Made by a program: the position numbers and the translations under genes
DNA from: Montifringilla adamsi
Taxonomy: Eukaryota; Chordata; Aves; Passeriformes; Passeridae
Assembly: GCA_017590115.1 (NCBI GenBank)
Contig: JAGGNK010006448.1
Location: 9,348,099-9,412,098 of the forward strand
Length of the DNA: 64,000 nucleotides
Direction: 5' to 3'
In this document: positions 34,901-48,900 of the stretch, piece after piece
Layout of the letters: every line of letters starts with the position of its first letter
How positions within the stretch are numbered: the stretch's first letter is position 1
The notes under the pieces: model-generated
Database searches by the model: none
Seen by the model: only the letters and a program-made list of their open reading frames with translations
Told to the model about the DNA's origin: nothing

Positions 34901-37477
34901 TTAAAAACCACATATGCAAAACAAGGACATTGACAATAACATTGTAATATATCCTAACAAAAAGAAGCATATATGTCCCTTCTTGCCTGACAGCTGAAAC
35001 TTACATGTTCCCAAAAACTTACTAAGACTCATTCACTCTATAGGTTATACATCCCTCAGGCTTCCCATAAAAATGTTCCAGAGAACATGATTAATATTTA
35101 CTTTTAAGATAATCTACTTTTTTTTCAGCAACAGTTGGTTCAGTTTTGTTTTTTAAATCATTAACACACTTCAATTTACAATGGTAATACTGAAACAAGG
35201 TACCAAACAGTTGAAAACTACCTTACCATTATTGTCAGCCATCTATGGGCAGAAGCAGATCATACATTAATTCTTGGCAGACACTCTTTTGTTCATATTC
35301 CAGATAAGGTTACACTACTGCACCTGATTTGACTTTAAAATCCTGCTACAGAGTTGTATTTTCCTTCTATCTGAAGCAGACTGAAATACTGAGACTGCTT
35401 TACATTAAAAGTTATGCAATTGCTCTTCAAGCATCTGAAGAACTTTATTATACCACCCTATGAACTCTAGAGTTTGCTTTTCCACACCTTTCTCTGCTTT
35501 GTACAGCAGGACAAGTATTTGAATTTTTCAGTGACAGAATATATGGAGTTTGATTTCCAACTGAATTTCCCAGTTTTATGACAAACGAGGTTTCACCAAA
35601 ATCAATGAGATCCAATTGCAACTCAAAATAGCTCTCTGGTGGCACAGTGCCGTTTGGAACAGGGAGGTATAGACAGTAGATGACCTGGTTTTAGCTATAC
35701 TCACCTCTGAGGGGGAGCAATATGGGTGAATTGAGTATCCCCAGCATATGTAACTCAGAACTTGAACTGAAAATGAGGTGTGTTATGTTTTACACACTTG
35801 ACTGTGAACTGCACCTGCTCAGATACAAGTGCAATTTTGCTTAACACAGAAGGTAGGTTTTTGGGGAAGAAAAATTTGGTTTAGACCCAACTCCAGCTCA
35901 ATCCATGCACATATTTGAGCTACCATCCTAGCTATTATAACTAACTCCCTAGAACTCAAATCTCTCCCACTCTGATTCTCTTGCATAGAGCCAAGAGACT
36001 TCTTTTACAAAAAGAATAATATGCAGATAATAATATACAGATTATCCTTCTTTTCAATGACCAAAGCAGAAATCTATCAAGTTAAAATTTGGTGTGTGGA
36101 GTGTGCAATTGGAAGATAACATCTATAAATGTTAATTTTATCTCACAGAATATTACTGTGTTTATGGTAAATAAAAATGGAGGGAAAATAAAAAAGACTT
36201 TTTACATACAAAAGAAAAAGGGATGAAAGTTATCATTAAGCACAACAGAATGAGAATGAATTAGCAAATGCTCTCAGTGTACTGTCTTCATAGCAAGAAA
36301 AGAAGACATGTTCATTTGAGTGAGGAGCTCATTCTGCAGCCCCAACGATGTGAGGGATATTCAGTAACCTTTTTGGGCAATGGTGTGAAACTGGCACCAG
36401 TAACAGACAGTACCGCACTGTGCCATTGCAGCTGGGAAGGAATCCAGCTGCTAGCTTTTTGAAAACCTAACAAAGATTCTTTTGGAGTCTTTACATTTCA
36501 ATGTAACTGAATTGAAGTACTGACACATTCCAGTTTATCTGTCATCCTTCTGCCAATGCAGAAGCTTAAACAGTAATGGATACTGCATTTTCCCCGGGGT
36601 AGTTGCTTAGAAAACATTAACATCTTCACTAATTTTGGGGTTTAATAATTACTGTATCAAACAAATATGCTACAACAAAGAACTGCTTTTTAAAAAAAAA
36701 TCATAATCCACAATAAAATTCTGTGTGTACTATACCTATAAAGAACCAACAATATTAAAAATTTTCCCCTCTCCTTAACTATACCATAAAGAATTTATTG
36801 TAAACAATTGAAAAATTGTTCTTCTGATAATTTTTCCCAAAGTAGGGAAAAATCAAAAAGACCATTTTATAAAAAAATTGTGGAAAATATACATATTAAG
36901 GACAGGATTGCAACACCCTTACTCACTCTGAATAGTAATGTTGATCATAACTGGTTCCACTGTAGTCAGAGGGATTGCTCACAAAAAGAAGGCAGTTTTT
37001 ATATGAGGAAGAAAAATCTAGATCTAGGAAAGTAATAAGGTTATGTGATTAAAAAATATACACAGATAAATATCATGGTGACATTTACTGTTTTCTACAA
37101 GCTGAATCATAAAAAGCTCCATCTGTAGGCAACCAAGAAATACTGTGACCAAACAAGATATTTAGAGAAAAGAAAATGTGTCATATACTCACCAAAGACA
37201 ACACACACACTCTATTTTATTTTGTTGCATCACAAAAGGAGTGCACAAGTATAACTACTGAGGGACTGGAACCCAAAACATAGACACATGCTCTTAATAT
37301 TTTAGTCACAGCAACATCTACATTATATCTCTTAGACACCAACCTGTCTTCATTTTTCAAATTATGATGTCATCACTTATCAATTCTCAAATATTATGTT
37401 CCCATTACTGCTATATTCCCTGTTCCACAAATTGGATTTAGGAAGATTTCTCTATTCACTCAAAAGCCAAAAAAATT
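31953..37477. other. AT-rich intergenic desert
   Basis: No mobile element or exon pair recognised. Frames such as 33981-34259 (-) and 36268-36462 (+) lack supporting signals. Confidence 0.45.
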
Positions 37478-37505
37478 TTAGAAGTGCACAGGGCTGCACT
37501 TCTAA
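37478..37505. repeat. Perfect 11-bp inverted repeat, 6-base loop
   Basis: TTAGAAGTGCA (37478-37488) pairs exactly with TGCACTTCTAA (37495-37505) around CAGGGC. The stem is too short for a standard microRNA precursor unless flanking pairing extends it. Confidence 0.88.
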
Positions 37506-38440
37506 GGTTTGCAGCTTCACAAATTTCAGAACTAAGAGGGATCTAATCTTATTTTCAAGCAATTTCAAGTGCAATTACAATTCTACCTAAATATTTAAAA
37601 CTGATTCACTGCAAATTGAACCTGTTCCAGCAAAGTCTAAGTTTACAGAAAGTAGATAACAGTTGCAAAATACCCAAATCCTATGCAAATTCTTTGTGTG
37701 GTCCAAATATAAAAGCAAGATCTTTCTTCCTGGAGATCGATGACTGTGATTTTTCAAGTCTATCAGGTTTTCCTACAGTTTGTCAGCAATTTGACCAAAG
37801 TTTTCTTTGGAGGACACCTTTTCTAAATAAGAGTTAGGTAACAGACCACCTATTCTGTCTGCCTGTTTTATTCTGGAATCTTCCATAGACAACCAGAAAA
37901 AATCCTAGTGGGCCAGAATTTTCAAGGAATTTATTCTTAAAGAAAATACATCCCTGATCTTACTGTAAAAACAAGCAGAAAAATATATTTCATGAAAATG
38001 CAGAATCCGTCCAACAGGACAGATGAGATACATGTAGAAAATGTTGACATCTTTCCAGTCTTGCTCTCCATCTAGCAAATTTCAGTGGGGTTTTTTTGGT
38101 TGCAAAAAACCATACTTCATTAGAAGTCTTCATCTCCAGAAAAATCTCTTGGTCACTGTCCTGAGTTTGGCAATTCATGGCAATTAACATGTTCCTGCCT
38201 TAGGGATTACCCCTATGTGTTTTCTTTCACTTCTCTCTGCCGTAAAACTATACAGTGAAAGTTTCCCACCAAAGCCTACCCTGAGCTGCTGGGTGGCATT
38301 TTGGGATGGTGTTCCCTGGCACACCACATTGAATTTATACAGTCTGCTCCAACTGGAAAAGGCAAACGAGCACACTGGCTTTTCTGGACACCCACAGAAA
38401 TTTCTTGGACACAGCACAAAACACATGTCCTGGCTCTGGA

Positions 38441-38479
38441 TTTTGTTTGGTGTTTTTTTTTCGTGCGGTTTTTTTTTTG

Positions 38480-38512
<33 letters not shown>

Positions 38513-38547
38513 GTTGCTGTTGTTGTTTGTTTTTTGGAGTTTTTTTG
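38441..38547. repeat. Long T/G-rich tract
   Basis: T runs, including one of about 32 bases, are interrupted by GG, GGG and TGTTG units. This produces artefactual phenylalanine-rich open frames on the plus strand. Confidence 0.93.
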
Positions 38548-38951
38548 AGAGGAAGTATCAGATTGTCTTTAATTTTATTTGGCCTTCATTTCAATACCTA
38601 GGGGGTATTTCCCATTTTATATTTCCCCAGGCATTTTTCCTGAATCACTAATTAATTTTGGTTCAGCAGAACTTGCTTCTATTTTGTCTAAACCACTCCC
38701 ATCAGTGGCAATTTGCTATCCCTTCTGTGAGCTCAATAGCCATAAACAAATACAAAACATAAACTGTTTCCATTCAGAAAAGAAACTGATGAATCACTTA
38801 TTTGGTGTAATTTTATTTTTTTCTTTAAGGGGTGTACACAGTAATCCTCCCCAGAGTTAAGAGTCATAACTATTAGCATTTCACATAAATGCTCACTTTC
38901 TTCAGCTTTTACTCAATGACAGATACACAGAGGTTTATCACAGAGGTTATG

Positions 38952-39224
38952 TCATGCTTTGTTACTTCCTTCTTTTTTGCTCTTAGGGATTTCTCTCTTT
39001 CTAAAGATGTAGTTCAGTGACAGGTATGAGCCCGCCGTTGCGACAAGAGGTGGCTGTGGACACCAAGCCCTTCTCCTCCTTGTCTGCCTGCATATCCAGC
39101 TGCGCAGGTCACATTCCTCCCTTGCTATGTCTCTGGCTCTTCCTGGAAATGCCCTTTTGAATGATTTCAGCCTCTGAAAGACCTGAAAATGAAACTTTTC
39201 TTTGTCATGTAATTTTCTGTTCAT
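38952..39224 (-). other. CpG-bearing block with a 90-codon open frame, unclassified
   Basis: A 90-codon minus-strand frame coincides with a cluster of CpGs (GCCCGCCGTTGCGAC near 39031-39045 and GCTGCGCAGG near 39101) in otherwise CpG-poor DNA. The frame contains an Arg-rich patch (RQTRRRRAWCPQP). On the minus strand the block is preceded by an acceptor-like TTTCAG. I do not recognise the protein. It could be a decayed repeat, a pseudogene piece or an exon of an unknown transcript. Confidence 0.25.
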
Positions 39225-39250
39225 TAATCAAACAACCTGTTCAGCATATC

Positions 39251-39318
39251 TGAAAAGTGCTAGAGTGGATGCAGAGGGGGACCAGCAGGATGGGCATAGG
39301 AGGAGTAGAACCATCTCA
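39251..39318 (+). mobile_element. Short internal CR1 fragment, plus strand
   Basis: CTAGAGTGGATGCAGAGGGG, then GACCAGCAGGATGGGCATAGG and AACCATCTC follow the CR1 ORF2 motif order (CTGGAG..GTGCAGAGG, AGGATGATC, GAGCACCTCTC). Both ends are lost. Confidence 0.55.
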
Positions 39319-39620
39319 GCACTTAGGTGGCAACGGGATTTTGCATTAGCCATTTTGTTGATCTGTACCTACCTACACATGCAGCACTTCACTAGAACAA
39401 GATTCATAATCTCTGCACCTGCTTTATTTACATTTCTGTCAGGTAACCTCACATTTATGTCCATTTGAGGTATTGACATGCATGTATGGTTGAGCTGTGG
39501 ACTCTTGTTTTACTGTTGGGTGGTAATTATAAGGGGTTCTAAAAGGTCCTTAAAATTAAAACTAGACATTTAAATGAAGAGTAAAGACTTCACTCATATG
39601 CCTCATTTAGTGCATATAAC

Positions 39621-39676
39621 ATATTCAAAATTTCTTAGAATTGCATATTAATATATTCAAAATTTGTTAAAATTTT
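39621..39676. repeat. Imperfect tandem duplication, period 32
   Basis: ATATTCAAAATTTCTTAGAA at 39621 recurs as ATATTCAAAATTTGTTAAAA at 39653. Confidence 0.8.
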
Positions 39677-42600
39677 GTCAAAATTTGTGTTCTGAGTGAT
39701 GAGGCCAATACATAGCACAGGCTACATATTTTTCTTTATAACAGCCCACCACCAACAAAAAAGTGATTCAAATAATTAAAATAGTAACCCCTAAGAAGCA
39801 CAGAAAGAAATATGAAATGCCAAAAAATGGATAACAGCACGGACACAAAATGGTATTTGGTGGCAGTATAAAGGATGATTTGCAGAATTCTCTACTTGAC
39901 CACAATATGAGATATAGTGCCTCTCCAACTTCCACTGGGAATATTTTATCTCTGACCATGTTTTACAACCTATTCTGGGTTTGGATGTGGTCCCTCGTCT
40001 TTTATTCATTTTTGGACCATATTACTCCCCGCTAGCTGTTGTTATTTTCTTTGAGTGCTACTGTTTTTCTTCTTCTGCCAGCTTTAGCTCTTGCTTGATG
40101 TTAAAATTTCACTGTTTGTTTCTTTCTATTCAGCAATAAAATACAGCATTTAGTTACTGTATTTGTGCCAGAAATAGGTGGAGAAAGCTAGCTGCAGGCT
40201 GCTTTTTTTGTTCCCTGAACTCCTGACAAACTGAGGGTTCATCTGCATGCTTTTGAGCTGTCTGCTGTTATGCCATTATGTATAAAACACAAAGAGAACT
40301 TTGGCACATTCATCCATTGCTTATACTGTGTCTGGTTGTTTTAGTGTTTTACTGATTTACTTTGTCATGAACAGGGTAACACTATAAAAATAAAGTAAAT
40401 CTTAATAACCAGAAAGCCAGCATTTTCTTGGGGTTTTTTGTTGTTGTTTAACACACTGTATTTTGTTTTTCTTTTCTAGTTATTTAAAGCAGAAAGAATA
40501 GCTGGACTTGCTACTAGCACTGCTCACTTCTCATTTAATAGGTGATATTGTTCATTACATAAATTCAGCAACAGAGGCATCATGTTAGGACTATAGTCAA
40601 ACACAGCAGGAATGCAAGTTCCTTATTCACAAAGTGGGCTGCAACCTACAATTACTCCTGTCCTGAGAGATTTATACTTCTCTTAAGTGTATACACACAG
40701 ATCTGAAAAACTGCATTCTTAACTGGGCCCTTCCCTCCCAGTTAGCTGTGTCACTCTGTATTTACCACTGTTAGAGACAAAATGTGTCTTTGCCTACTCC
40801 TTTGTTAAACAGATTTTAAATCCTTTTTTACAATTACGTGTCCAGATCTTGTCCCATTATGGTCGGTCTGTAAAAAAAAACCTCATTCTTGACATATGGA
40901 AGACGAAATTTGCTTCAAAATAATCACATCAGGTAGTTTCTGTTCCATACCAGGAGCAAAACATTCCATTTTCTCTTAATTTAATTAGTTTCCATGATGT
41001 ACTGAGTTTTAGCAATTTCAAATTTGTTTTCACTCTTACAGATTGATTGATACTTACATATTTGGCAGAATATTATCCAAGTAACATACACGGATCTCTG
41101 GAACACACTTCATGTAGAATTAACTTTTTTAAAATTCCATCTGTGGATTTCAAAGTATTTCCTAAATATTAGTTAATTGTGTCTCTTTAAACCTCTGTGA
41201 AAAATTAAAACTATTTTACAGCTGAAGAAACACAGGCCCAGATGATTACGAAAAACTTACAAAAACATATTCAAGTATTCTGACTATTACAATAGGGGAC
41301 TTAGTGTAATCAGATTTTTCTTCCCTTCAGCAAGCAAAAAAAGCAGCAACTAATAACAACTCAATGAAAAAAAACTGAACTATTCTGATACATTTTATTT
41401 ACTGTCTCTGTCTTATGTCACAATAATTTGTAAGTTATTATCTGGCTCTAACTACTGGAAACAGAATCCCTTGGCAAAATCCGTCTTAAAAAATATCAGA
41501 AGTTATAACATTTTCTATCACTCCTTCTAGGCAATCCTAATGATCCATCATATATAATTACCCTAGAAAATTAAGAGTTGATTATTAATCAGCATCAATA
41601 GATGGAAGTCCAAATAGCAAAACAGAGGAAGAGGTTGCTGTCTGACCCAATGGGTTTGGGTTTTTCCTTTAAAATAAAATACACTGTCAGAATGTTTTAT
41701 TGATTAACATTCCTTTTAAATGTGCAAAAGGATATTATTCTGAAATTTTTGACATCTTCATTTCTTTCTACAGGGAGTTTTAGTAATATGATGAGCGAAA
41801 ACTGGCTGCCAGTCTCTACCACTATGCAAATACTTCTTCTTTCATATGGTTACAGAAATATATTAAAAATAATTAGGGGTATGAAATAATAATAATCCTT
41901 TCCTCTGTGTCACGGGCAAAGTTTTATTAAAGAGTATGGCAATGTTTACTTCCTACCAACAGGAACAAGAGCTGATTGAATGACTCCTAAAGGCAAGTAT
42001 GGTATTCCTAAAGCACTACAGCAAACATTTAAGGAGTTTAATAAAGAAGTATTGCACAAAGCATATTCAGACTGCTGACCAAACACCAACACCTTCTACA
42101 GAAGATGCAGCACTGCAACAATGCCACACTCTGTCTCTTTCCATAACACACCCAGGATTTCACCACACAGCTCAGCTCCAGTGTTGCCCGCACTTGAAGC
42201 GTTTTGTGGCCAGACGCTACAAGTAGGCTCCAGAAGTCTGAGCACACCACACTAGTATGATATTCTGAATTTTGGTGGCAATTTGTAAAACTGACACACT
42301 TCAAACTGGGAATTTTGCATTCCAAGTAACTAAGAGGCATCCTGGAGTTCTGGCTTTTTCCATTCTTCACAAGTATTTTATCCACAGAAAGATCTACAGA
42401 CCTCCCTAAGGTATTTATGCTTTACAGTGCAGCCCCTCCACTAGTCTTTCAACCTTCAGGTTTTTATCTCAAAGAAACCAGCTAGCAAACTCTTTACTCC
42501 ACTCTTAGCACTCACATATCTGCAGCTTTTATCTGTTTGGTACAGTGAAATCAGGTAGCATTTTTTCTACTGTCTTCCTTGCTTGAGTCTTCTCAAAATC

Positions 42601-45187
42601 TATAGTCAACAGTGAGTTCATCTTTATCCTTTTGCCATCTCAAAGGAAATGCCCACAGCTTTTCCACTATCAGTGTACACCAAAGCCCAGATATCTCGAT
42701 CTGTGCCTTCCCTTTCCATATTTATTAGCATCAGGTACCCCTGCATTTCTCCTAATCATATCCAGAAGTCAAAAAATTTCAACCAGTTCAACACTTCCTT
42801 TTTAAGAGGGTAAATATACAGTTCTAAGAAATCTATCCCTGAACCCACAGGCAATCCTGAGGCAAGCTGTGTGACTGACTTAAGAACATTTGCAGACGTG
42901 TTGCCATAAAACTGCCATTTCTGCCTCCTTTCACTGCCCCCTCCCATTTTTATTTACAGCCACACTTCCCAGCTGGTTGAGCTCCCCAGCTGCAGAGCTA
43001 ATCATCAGCACACTCAGAATCATATCACCAGATCATTTCTTCATTGAACTAAAGTTAGGGGGAAAATATTTCTTTTGAGTAATTCCTCAGTAATCCACAC
43101 TGGAAGTTTCAGGGGAAGATACTATGAATAAACCTTCTGGGCTGATTTACCGATCTGTCAGATTCTGTTGAAATGAAAGAAGGTTAAAGTCTTCCAATAA
43201 AGTATCAGTATTTATTTTTAGAGAGAAAAAAGTCAAGCCTATGTGTAGAAACAAGGATATCTCAAGTGTGTTATATGGTTGAAATAGTGTCTCAATTCAT
43301 ATATTTTTTAGTAGGTGCATACAGTATTTTCTAAAAGGGTATATAAAAATATATGAGCTCCAGATGTGCATGAAACCCCTGAGTTTCTACTTAATGTTTT
43401 CAAGAAAAGAGTCTGTCTTTTTATTATGGTATACTAGAACAGAAAAAGATTAAGCCAGGTTTAAAATGTATGAACAGGGGAATATACAAGTTTTTCACTG
43501 AGATGCCTGGAAAAATGTCTATTTTGATACTCTGCTTGTATCAGCTGGTGTATGAAACATACTACCTATCCTGACTGATTAGGTTTTCCTATATTCTATA
43601 CTTCTACAGCAGCATCACTACCTCTAATACATTACACATAATTTTCTAGTTAGTATTGCTCATTGCTTTGGAAAATTATTTTTGCTATACTGTATTTTAG
43701 TTTGTGATCAAATCAGAAAATGCCAATATGAAATTTTAAAGTCTTGATATGGAAAAGTAAAAGTCACATTACCTACAGTAATTTATGTGAAACACACTAA
43801 TATATTTGGGAAATCCTTTTACAGGTTATCTTGATGTAAAAGCCCATGTGACCAGTGATTATATGCAAGTATTTATGCACTGAATGTAGTATAACTGACT
43901 ATTTTTTGTTTAACTCATTTACTTCTTCCAATTTTATAGGATTTTCTTAGTTATATATTACGTCAAACTTAACAAACCTCAAAGAAAATGCAAGTGAATA
44001 GAGTGAGCAATTTCACTTTAAATACCTTCTGGAGACTGCCAAATTCAAGCTTTGTAAGTACTGCAAACAGGTTGACAATATTTCTTGCAATATATTGCCA
44101 TCTAGAGGAAAAAATGTATGTTGCTACAAAATAAAGATGAGGGTTTGGATGCTATTTATAATTCCAACATTTTAGTGTGGAAAACACACACTGTGTTTTT
44201 TAGGCAAACTGATGTGTCATATTCACAAAGTCAGCTGGATATATCACATAAGCACAAAACATGCAATAAGACATAAGTATGCAGTTGTTGAACGCTGTAT
44301 GTGATCCAAACACACACACAATTATATGTATATGTGTGTATATATATATGTATATAAGCCCAACAAATATTATTGGAAATTTCAGTCTGTCGCAACAAAT
44401 AAAACAGTTTCTAAATAATTCTCTTTGTGCATCCCAAACCTGTAACTGAATTTCTAATTAAGGCTAAGTAGCACTCTTTTCAGATAGTGGCACCAAAAAT
44501 ATTAAATTTACTGATTAGATGAATAGAAATAATTGAGATGCACTGCAGGGTACCTCTGTAGCTACATAGTTGATTGTACCTAGAAATAAATGGGATATAT
44601 GAGTCTAATACAAATAACTGAGGGTATTAGGTCTGAGTACTTTCATGTAATATATAATAAAAATATACTGTATACGTTACTGAAGCAGCTTAGATGTTCA
44701 ATTCATTTGGACTGTCAAGGTCTCAAAACTAAATTAGGCACTAAATATTCTGCTGAATCAAGACCTCTATTCTCTGTCATTCTTACCTTAAATATGATAG
44801 TGGATATTTTAAATGTGAACTAATGATAAAAAATACTTTTTTACACATACAATTCCTTTTTATTAAAGGTTTCTAGCTATGTTTCAAATATTAAGATAGT
44901 AAAAAAGAAATACACTCAAATACGCAAGTGAGGGAAATAGGAAATGGAGTTTAAAACCCTCTAACCCAGTATGAGGTCAATTAGTGCAACTAAACCGACA
45001 TATAGCAAACTCCATGGCAGGTACTCCTTATCTCAGACTCCTCAAGTGCAGTTAAATACAGCCTGATCTGTACATGCAAAGCAGTGACCTTAGCTTTTCC
45101 AAAATGTGGCAAAAAATATTAACTCCCTCAAAGAAGAGAGAATGTGAATTTCTTCTTCAGAAGAAAAAGAAAAATGCACTGGCATTA
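39677..45187. other. AT-rich intergenic desert
   Basis: It contains an AC/TA-type simple repeat near 44309-44357. A 115-codon minus frame (42038-42385) overlaps a plus frame (41999-42226) and has no convincing exon signals. Nothing else was recognised. Confidence 0.45.
44309..44357. repeat. Mixed CA/TA/TG dinucleotide repeat
   Basis: ACACACACA followed by ATTATATGTATATGTGTGTA and TATATATATG, alternating purine-pyrimidine. Confidence 0.85.
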
Positions 45188-45932
45188 AAGGTTCCACAAG
45201 GGGATGTGCAAAGTCCTACACCTGAGAAGGAACAACCCTAGGCACCAAGGACAGGCTGGGGGCCACACAGACGGAAACAACCTGAGCGTCCTGCTGGACA
45301 CCAAACTGAACATGAGAGATGTGCCACTGTGGCAAAGAGGGTTCTCAGTGTGCAGGGATGCATCAAGGGTAGTGTTACCAGCAGGTCAAGGGAGGTGGTT
45401 CTTCCCCTCCACTCAGCGCTGGTGAGGACACACCTGGGTACTGCATCCAGTTCTGGGCTCCTCACTAGAAGGGACACATGGACATGATGGAGGGAGTCCA
45501 ACAAACAGCCACAAAGCTGATGATGGACTGGAGAATCTTTCTTATTCGGAAAGGCTGAGAGAGCTGAGACTGTTTGGTGTGGAGAAGTGTCAGGGGGTAA
45601 CTCATCAGTGTGTACAAATACCTGAAGGAAGGGTGCAAAGAAAACAGTCAGGCTCTTCTCAGTTGTTCCCAGTGACAGGACCAGAGGCAACTGAAACACA
45701 GGAGTTTCCGTCAGAACATCAGGAAACACTTTTTCACTGTGAAGGTGACCAAGGACCGGCACAGATTGCTCAGAGAGGCTGTGGAGTCTCCATCCTTAGA
45801 AATATTTCAAGAAGCCCATCTGGACACTCAGCCAATAAACCTGCCATAGGTGGCACTGTTTGAACAAACAGGTTGGACCAGCTGGCATACAGAGGTTCTG
45901 TCCAACCTCAGCCATTCTGTGATTCTGTGATA
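45188..45932 (+). mobile_element. CR1 LINE, 3' 745 bases, plus strand
   Basis: This is the best preserved CR1 copy here. It starts within the C-terminal part of ORF2 (plus frame near 45204 reads CKVLHLRRNNPRHQ, matching the CR1 reverse transcriptase end). It continues through the family's final coding motifs and ends with GGTTGGACCAGCTGGCATAC, then TCCAACCTCAGCCATTCTGT, then two copies of the 8-base ATTCTGTG-type terminal repeat. Frameshifts interrupt the coding part, so it is inactive and 5'-truncated. The open frames on the opposite strand (45238-45762) are shadows of this repeat. Confidence 0.93.
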
Positions 45933-48900
45933 TGAATACATATTTCTGGTATTCAGACACTTCAAGATGGGAAAAAGATATATATTAACAACCAGCACAG
46001 ACGGTGGAGGGTACTCCATCCTGCACTATTTCATTATTGTCTTTGTATATCCCTCAGAGGAGATGGAAGTGCAGAATTCACTAATTTTCACTTCTGGTTT
46101 CTTTCTGAGACATACTTTATACTTATATACTCTAAATTTACTAAATTCATTTTTCGCTGAAGCAAAGCAAAACAAGCATATAACTTTATATTTTGTCAGG
46201 AAATAAAGGAAATCATGCATTCACAGCAAGGATCTTCCCTGAAGGTCATTTTTCTCCTGAAAAACAGAACTGATGTCTTCCTGTAGATTGGTTCCTTGCA
46301 TTGGAAACTGACTTGAAAATTAAAAATCAGGCCAAAAAGAAGTGCAGATCTGGTTATTTTAGCAGGAGATTAAATGAATAAATTTTTAATTAAAACACTT
46401 AGACACTTTAAAAATTAAGGAAAATAAAAACTTGCCTTTTTTGGCATGAGTGCTGCATTTGGAATTTGGATGGCCTCTGGAAATCAAATTATTCCAGCTG
46501 TGTTTTGTTTGCTTTTCTTAAAGCTGCTATTTTTGTAAGATAATCAGTAGCAACTTAGGTAATAATATGACAATAGTACCTATAAGAAAGACTTAAGGAA
46601 TTATATCAGTATCTGTTTGTATTATACATTAATGTTAGCAAAATAAAAAAAATATTAATACTCTAATTTTATTCTGTTTTCACTTTTAATTGAGAGTCAG
46701 GTAAATCAAATCTCATGTTTAGTTTTCTAAAAAGATACCAAACATGACATTTAGTGGGAGTTTCACTGAAAAAAACTTGAAGCTAATAGTATAGCTAGTA
46801 AATAATATACTGCAAGAAAATGTCATAAAGAAAATGACAAATGAAACTGGAAAACTAGTTTTTTATACAATATGCAGAGACACTGGCTGATGATTAATAT
46901 GTATAATAAATATAAACTTTTTTAAAAATCCAGCAGTCTACAAGACTAACAAAAGGTACAATTTCTCTGAAATCAATTGTTCTAATTATCAAATTTTGTA
47001 TGTATTTAGATGTATTAGATGTAGCTTCTGTTACAATTCTATGGACATGAATGACCACAGTACCTACCTAAACTATAAGACAAGAAAGCGAACTTTCATA
47101 AATGCTTGATAATAGTTTGTTATCTTGCCTACAAATGCTTTGGCATTGTGGGAGCCAGTTTAAACATGACCTGATAGGAGATTTAAAAATACTGAAATTG
47201 CCAGATTTTTTTTTTCCCTCAGAATTTTGTCACCATGTTTAAGAAATTAGGGTGATGTACAGTCAGTTCCTACTGCATCTACCATCAATACACTGAGATT
47301 TGTTAAAAACAACATAGAATTTGTTTTGATTGCTGTAATTTGTACACTTGAACAGAAACATGAAAAAATAACTGGTTTACACTCCAATACTGAGTGAATC
47401 TAATATCAAAGATTGGCTACTCTTGGTAATATCCATTACTTTAATACTACTGGTTTTTTTTCATAAAAAACAAACCACAGCCATTAAAAGCATCACTTTA
47501 CCAAATTTAAATAACCATTGCTTACAAAGCATATTCTGACAGTCAAACCCAAGGCTTTCAGAAGTTACTTTTAGCTGTAGTGATGTGGCTGTTCAGTCCT
47601 GAAACTGAGATGCTGTAACAGGATCTAACTAAAACAGATAAAGAATGGATTCTGAAAATCAGGGTCCTGTCTACAGGCAAGCAATCACATATATGGAAAA
47701 GATGAGGATAAGCACAAGGCTTGAAAAACTAGTATGTAGACAAAGTGTACATGCCTGAAAGCAAAGATGCATATAGGTGTATGTAGCCTGTGACAGAAGC
47801 ACATTGAGAGCAAGTGCAAGTTCCAGCCTCGTCTCTGAACCTGCATCCCTTTACAAAGCCTCCTAAGGAGCTTCTTACTTCCTCATCAGTTATTTTAGTG
47901 ATTTGGAAAAAATAAGAGAGCTAGCATGTTTTATATGTATTTTTAAAAAGAAAACTCATTATATTCCATATATTTCTTCTTTTTTCCTAACAAATCTAAA
48001 ATAGGATGGAGGCAATTTGGTTTTTTTTTTTAAGTTAATGCCAACTATTATAGTAATTAGTCATTTGATAATGAATAACTAGCTATAACAGAGGGTGCCA
48101 GTAAAAGAAGTGACAGCCAAGAACATAAAATATTTTTCTAAGAAAAACTTTCATTCCAAGAGTCCTAAATGACTCATGATGTGTTATTCCCTCATAGGCC
48201 TATATTTCACTACAAGCAATTTTCCCCTTGCAGCTGTCCCTGCACAATCTTCCTTAAAGTGCTTCACGGCAACCTGTATTTGGTTCCTTGGCTTCTTTTC
48301 TGTATAATTTCTATACTGTGTGTGCCACCTTCCATTTTCACTGGCACGGAGTCTCTGGTACTCTATTTGCTATAAAATTCTACCTGCACTGCTGCCATCA
48401 CCACGCATCACCAATTAGGAACTGTCTGCTTCAAACTTACTGGAATCAATTGACCATAGTAGTCATTTTTCCTAGTAGAAAAACAATTTCCTTCTCCTTT
48501 GAATTTGGAACAAAAAATGCATCAATTTAACCTGAAACCTTGTTTTAGTTCAAATGAAGACACTGCAGAAGTATCTGCTCCAGTAAAGGCACTCAGCACA
48601 GATCCTGCCCCTTTCTCTGATACTACAATCATGTTTAAAACAAACCCAAACCCCAAAGCTGTGTTACTCAGTGGAGATAACACTGAAGTCCATTTTGCAG
48701 CTACATATTAGTATTTTGCCACCTGTTGTCATTACAAGCATGAGTATTGATCTCTTCAGAAAAAAATTATCTGGATTTCATATTCAACACGGAAGGGTGA
48801 AAGAGCAGTATCTTCTAGACAAATATATTAAAAATTACTGTTTATTTTTGTTATTATTTTATTTAATACTATATTAAGCACATTACTTAAATGAACAAGA

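Noticed and set aside
45204..45762. Open frames on both strands as host genes
   Set aside because: They lie inside a CR1 element; the plus frame is the end of CR1 ORF2 and the minus frames are its shadow.
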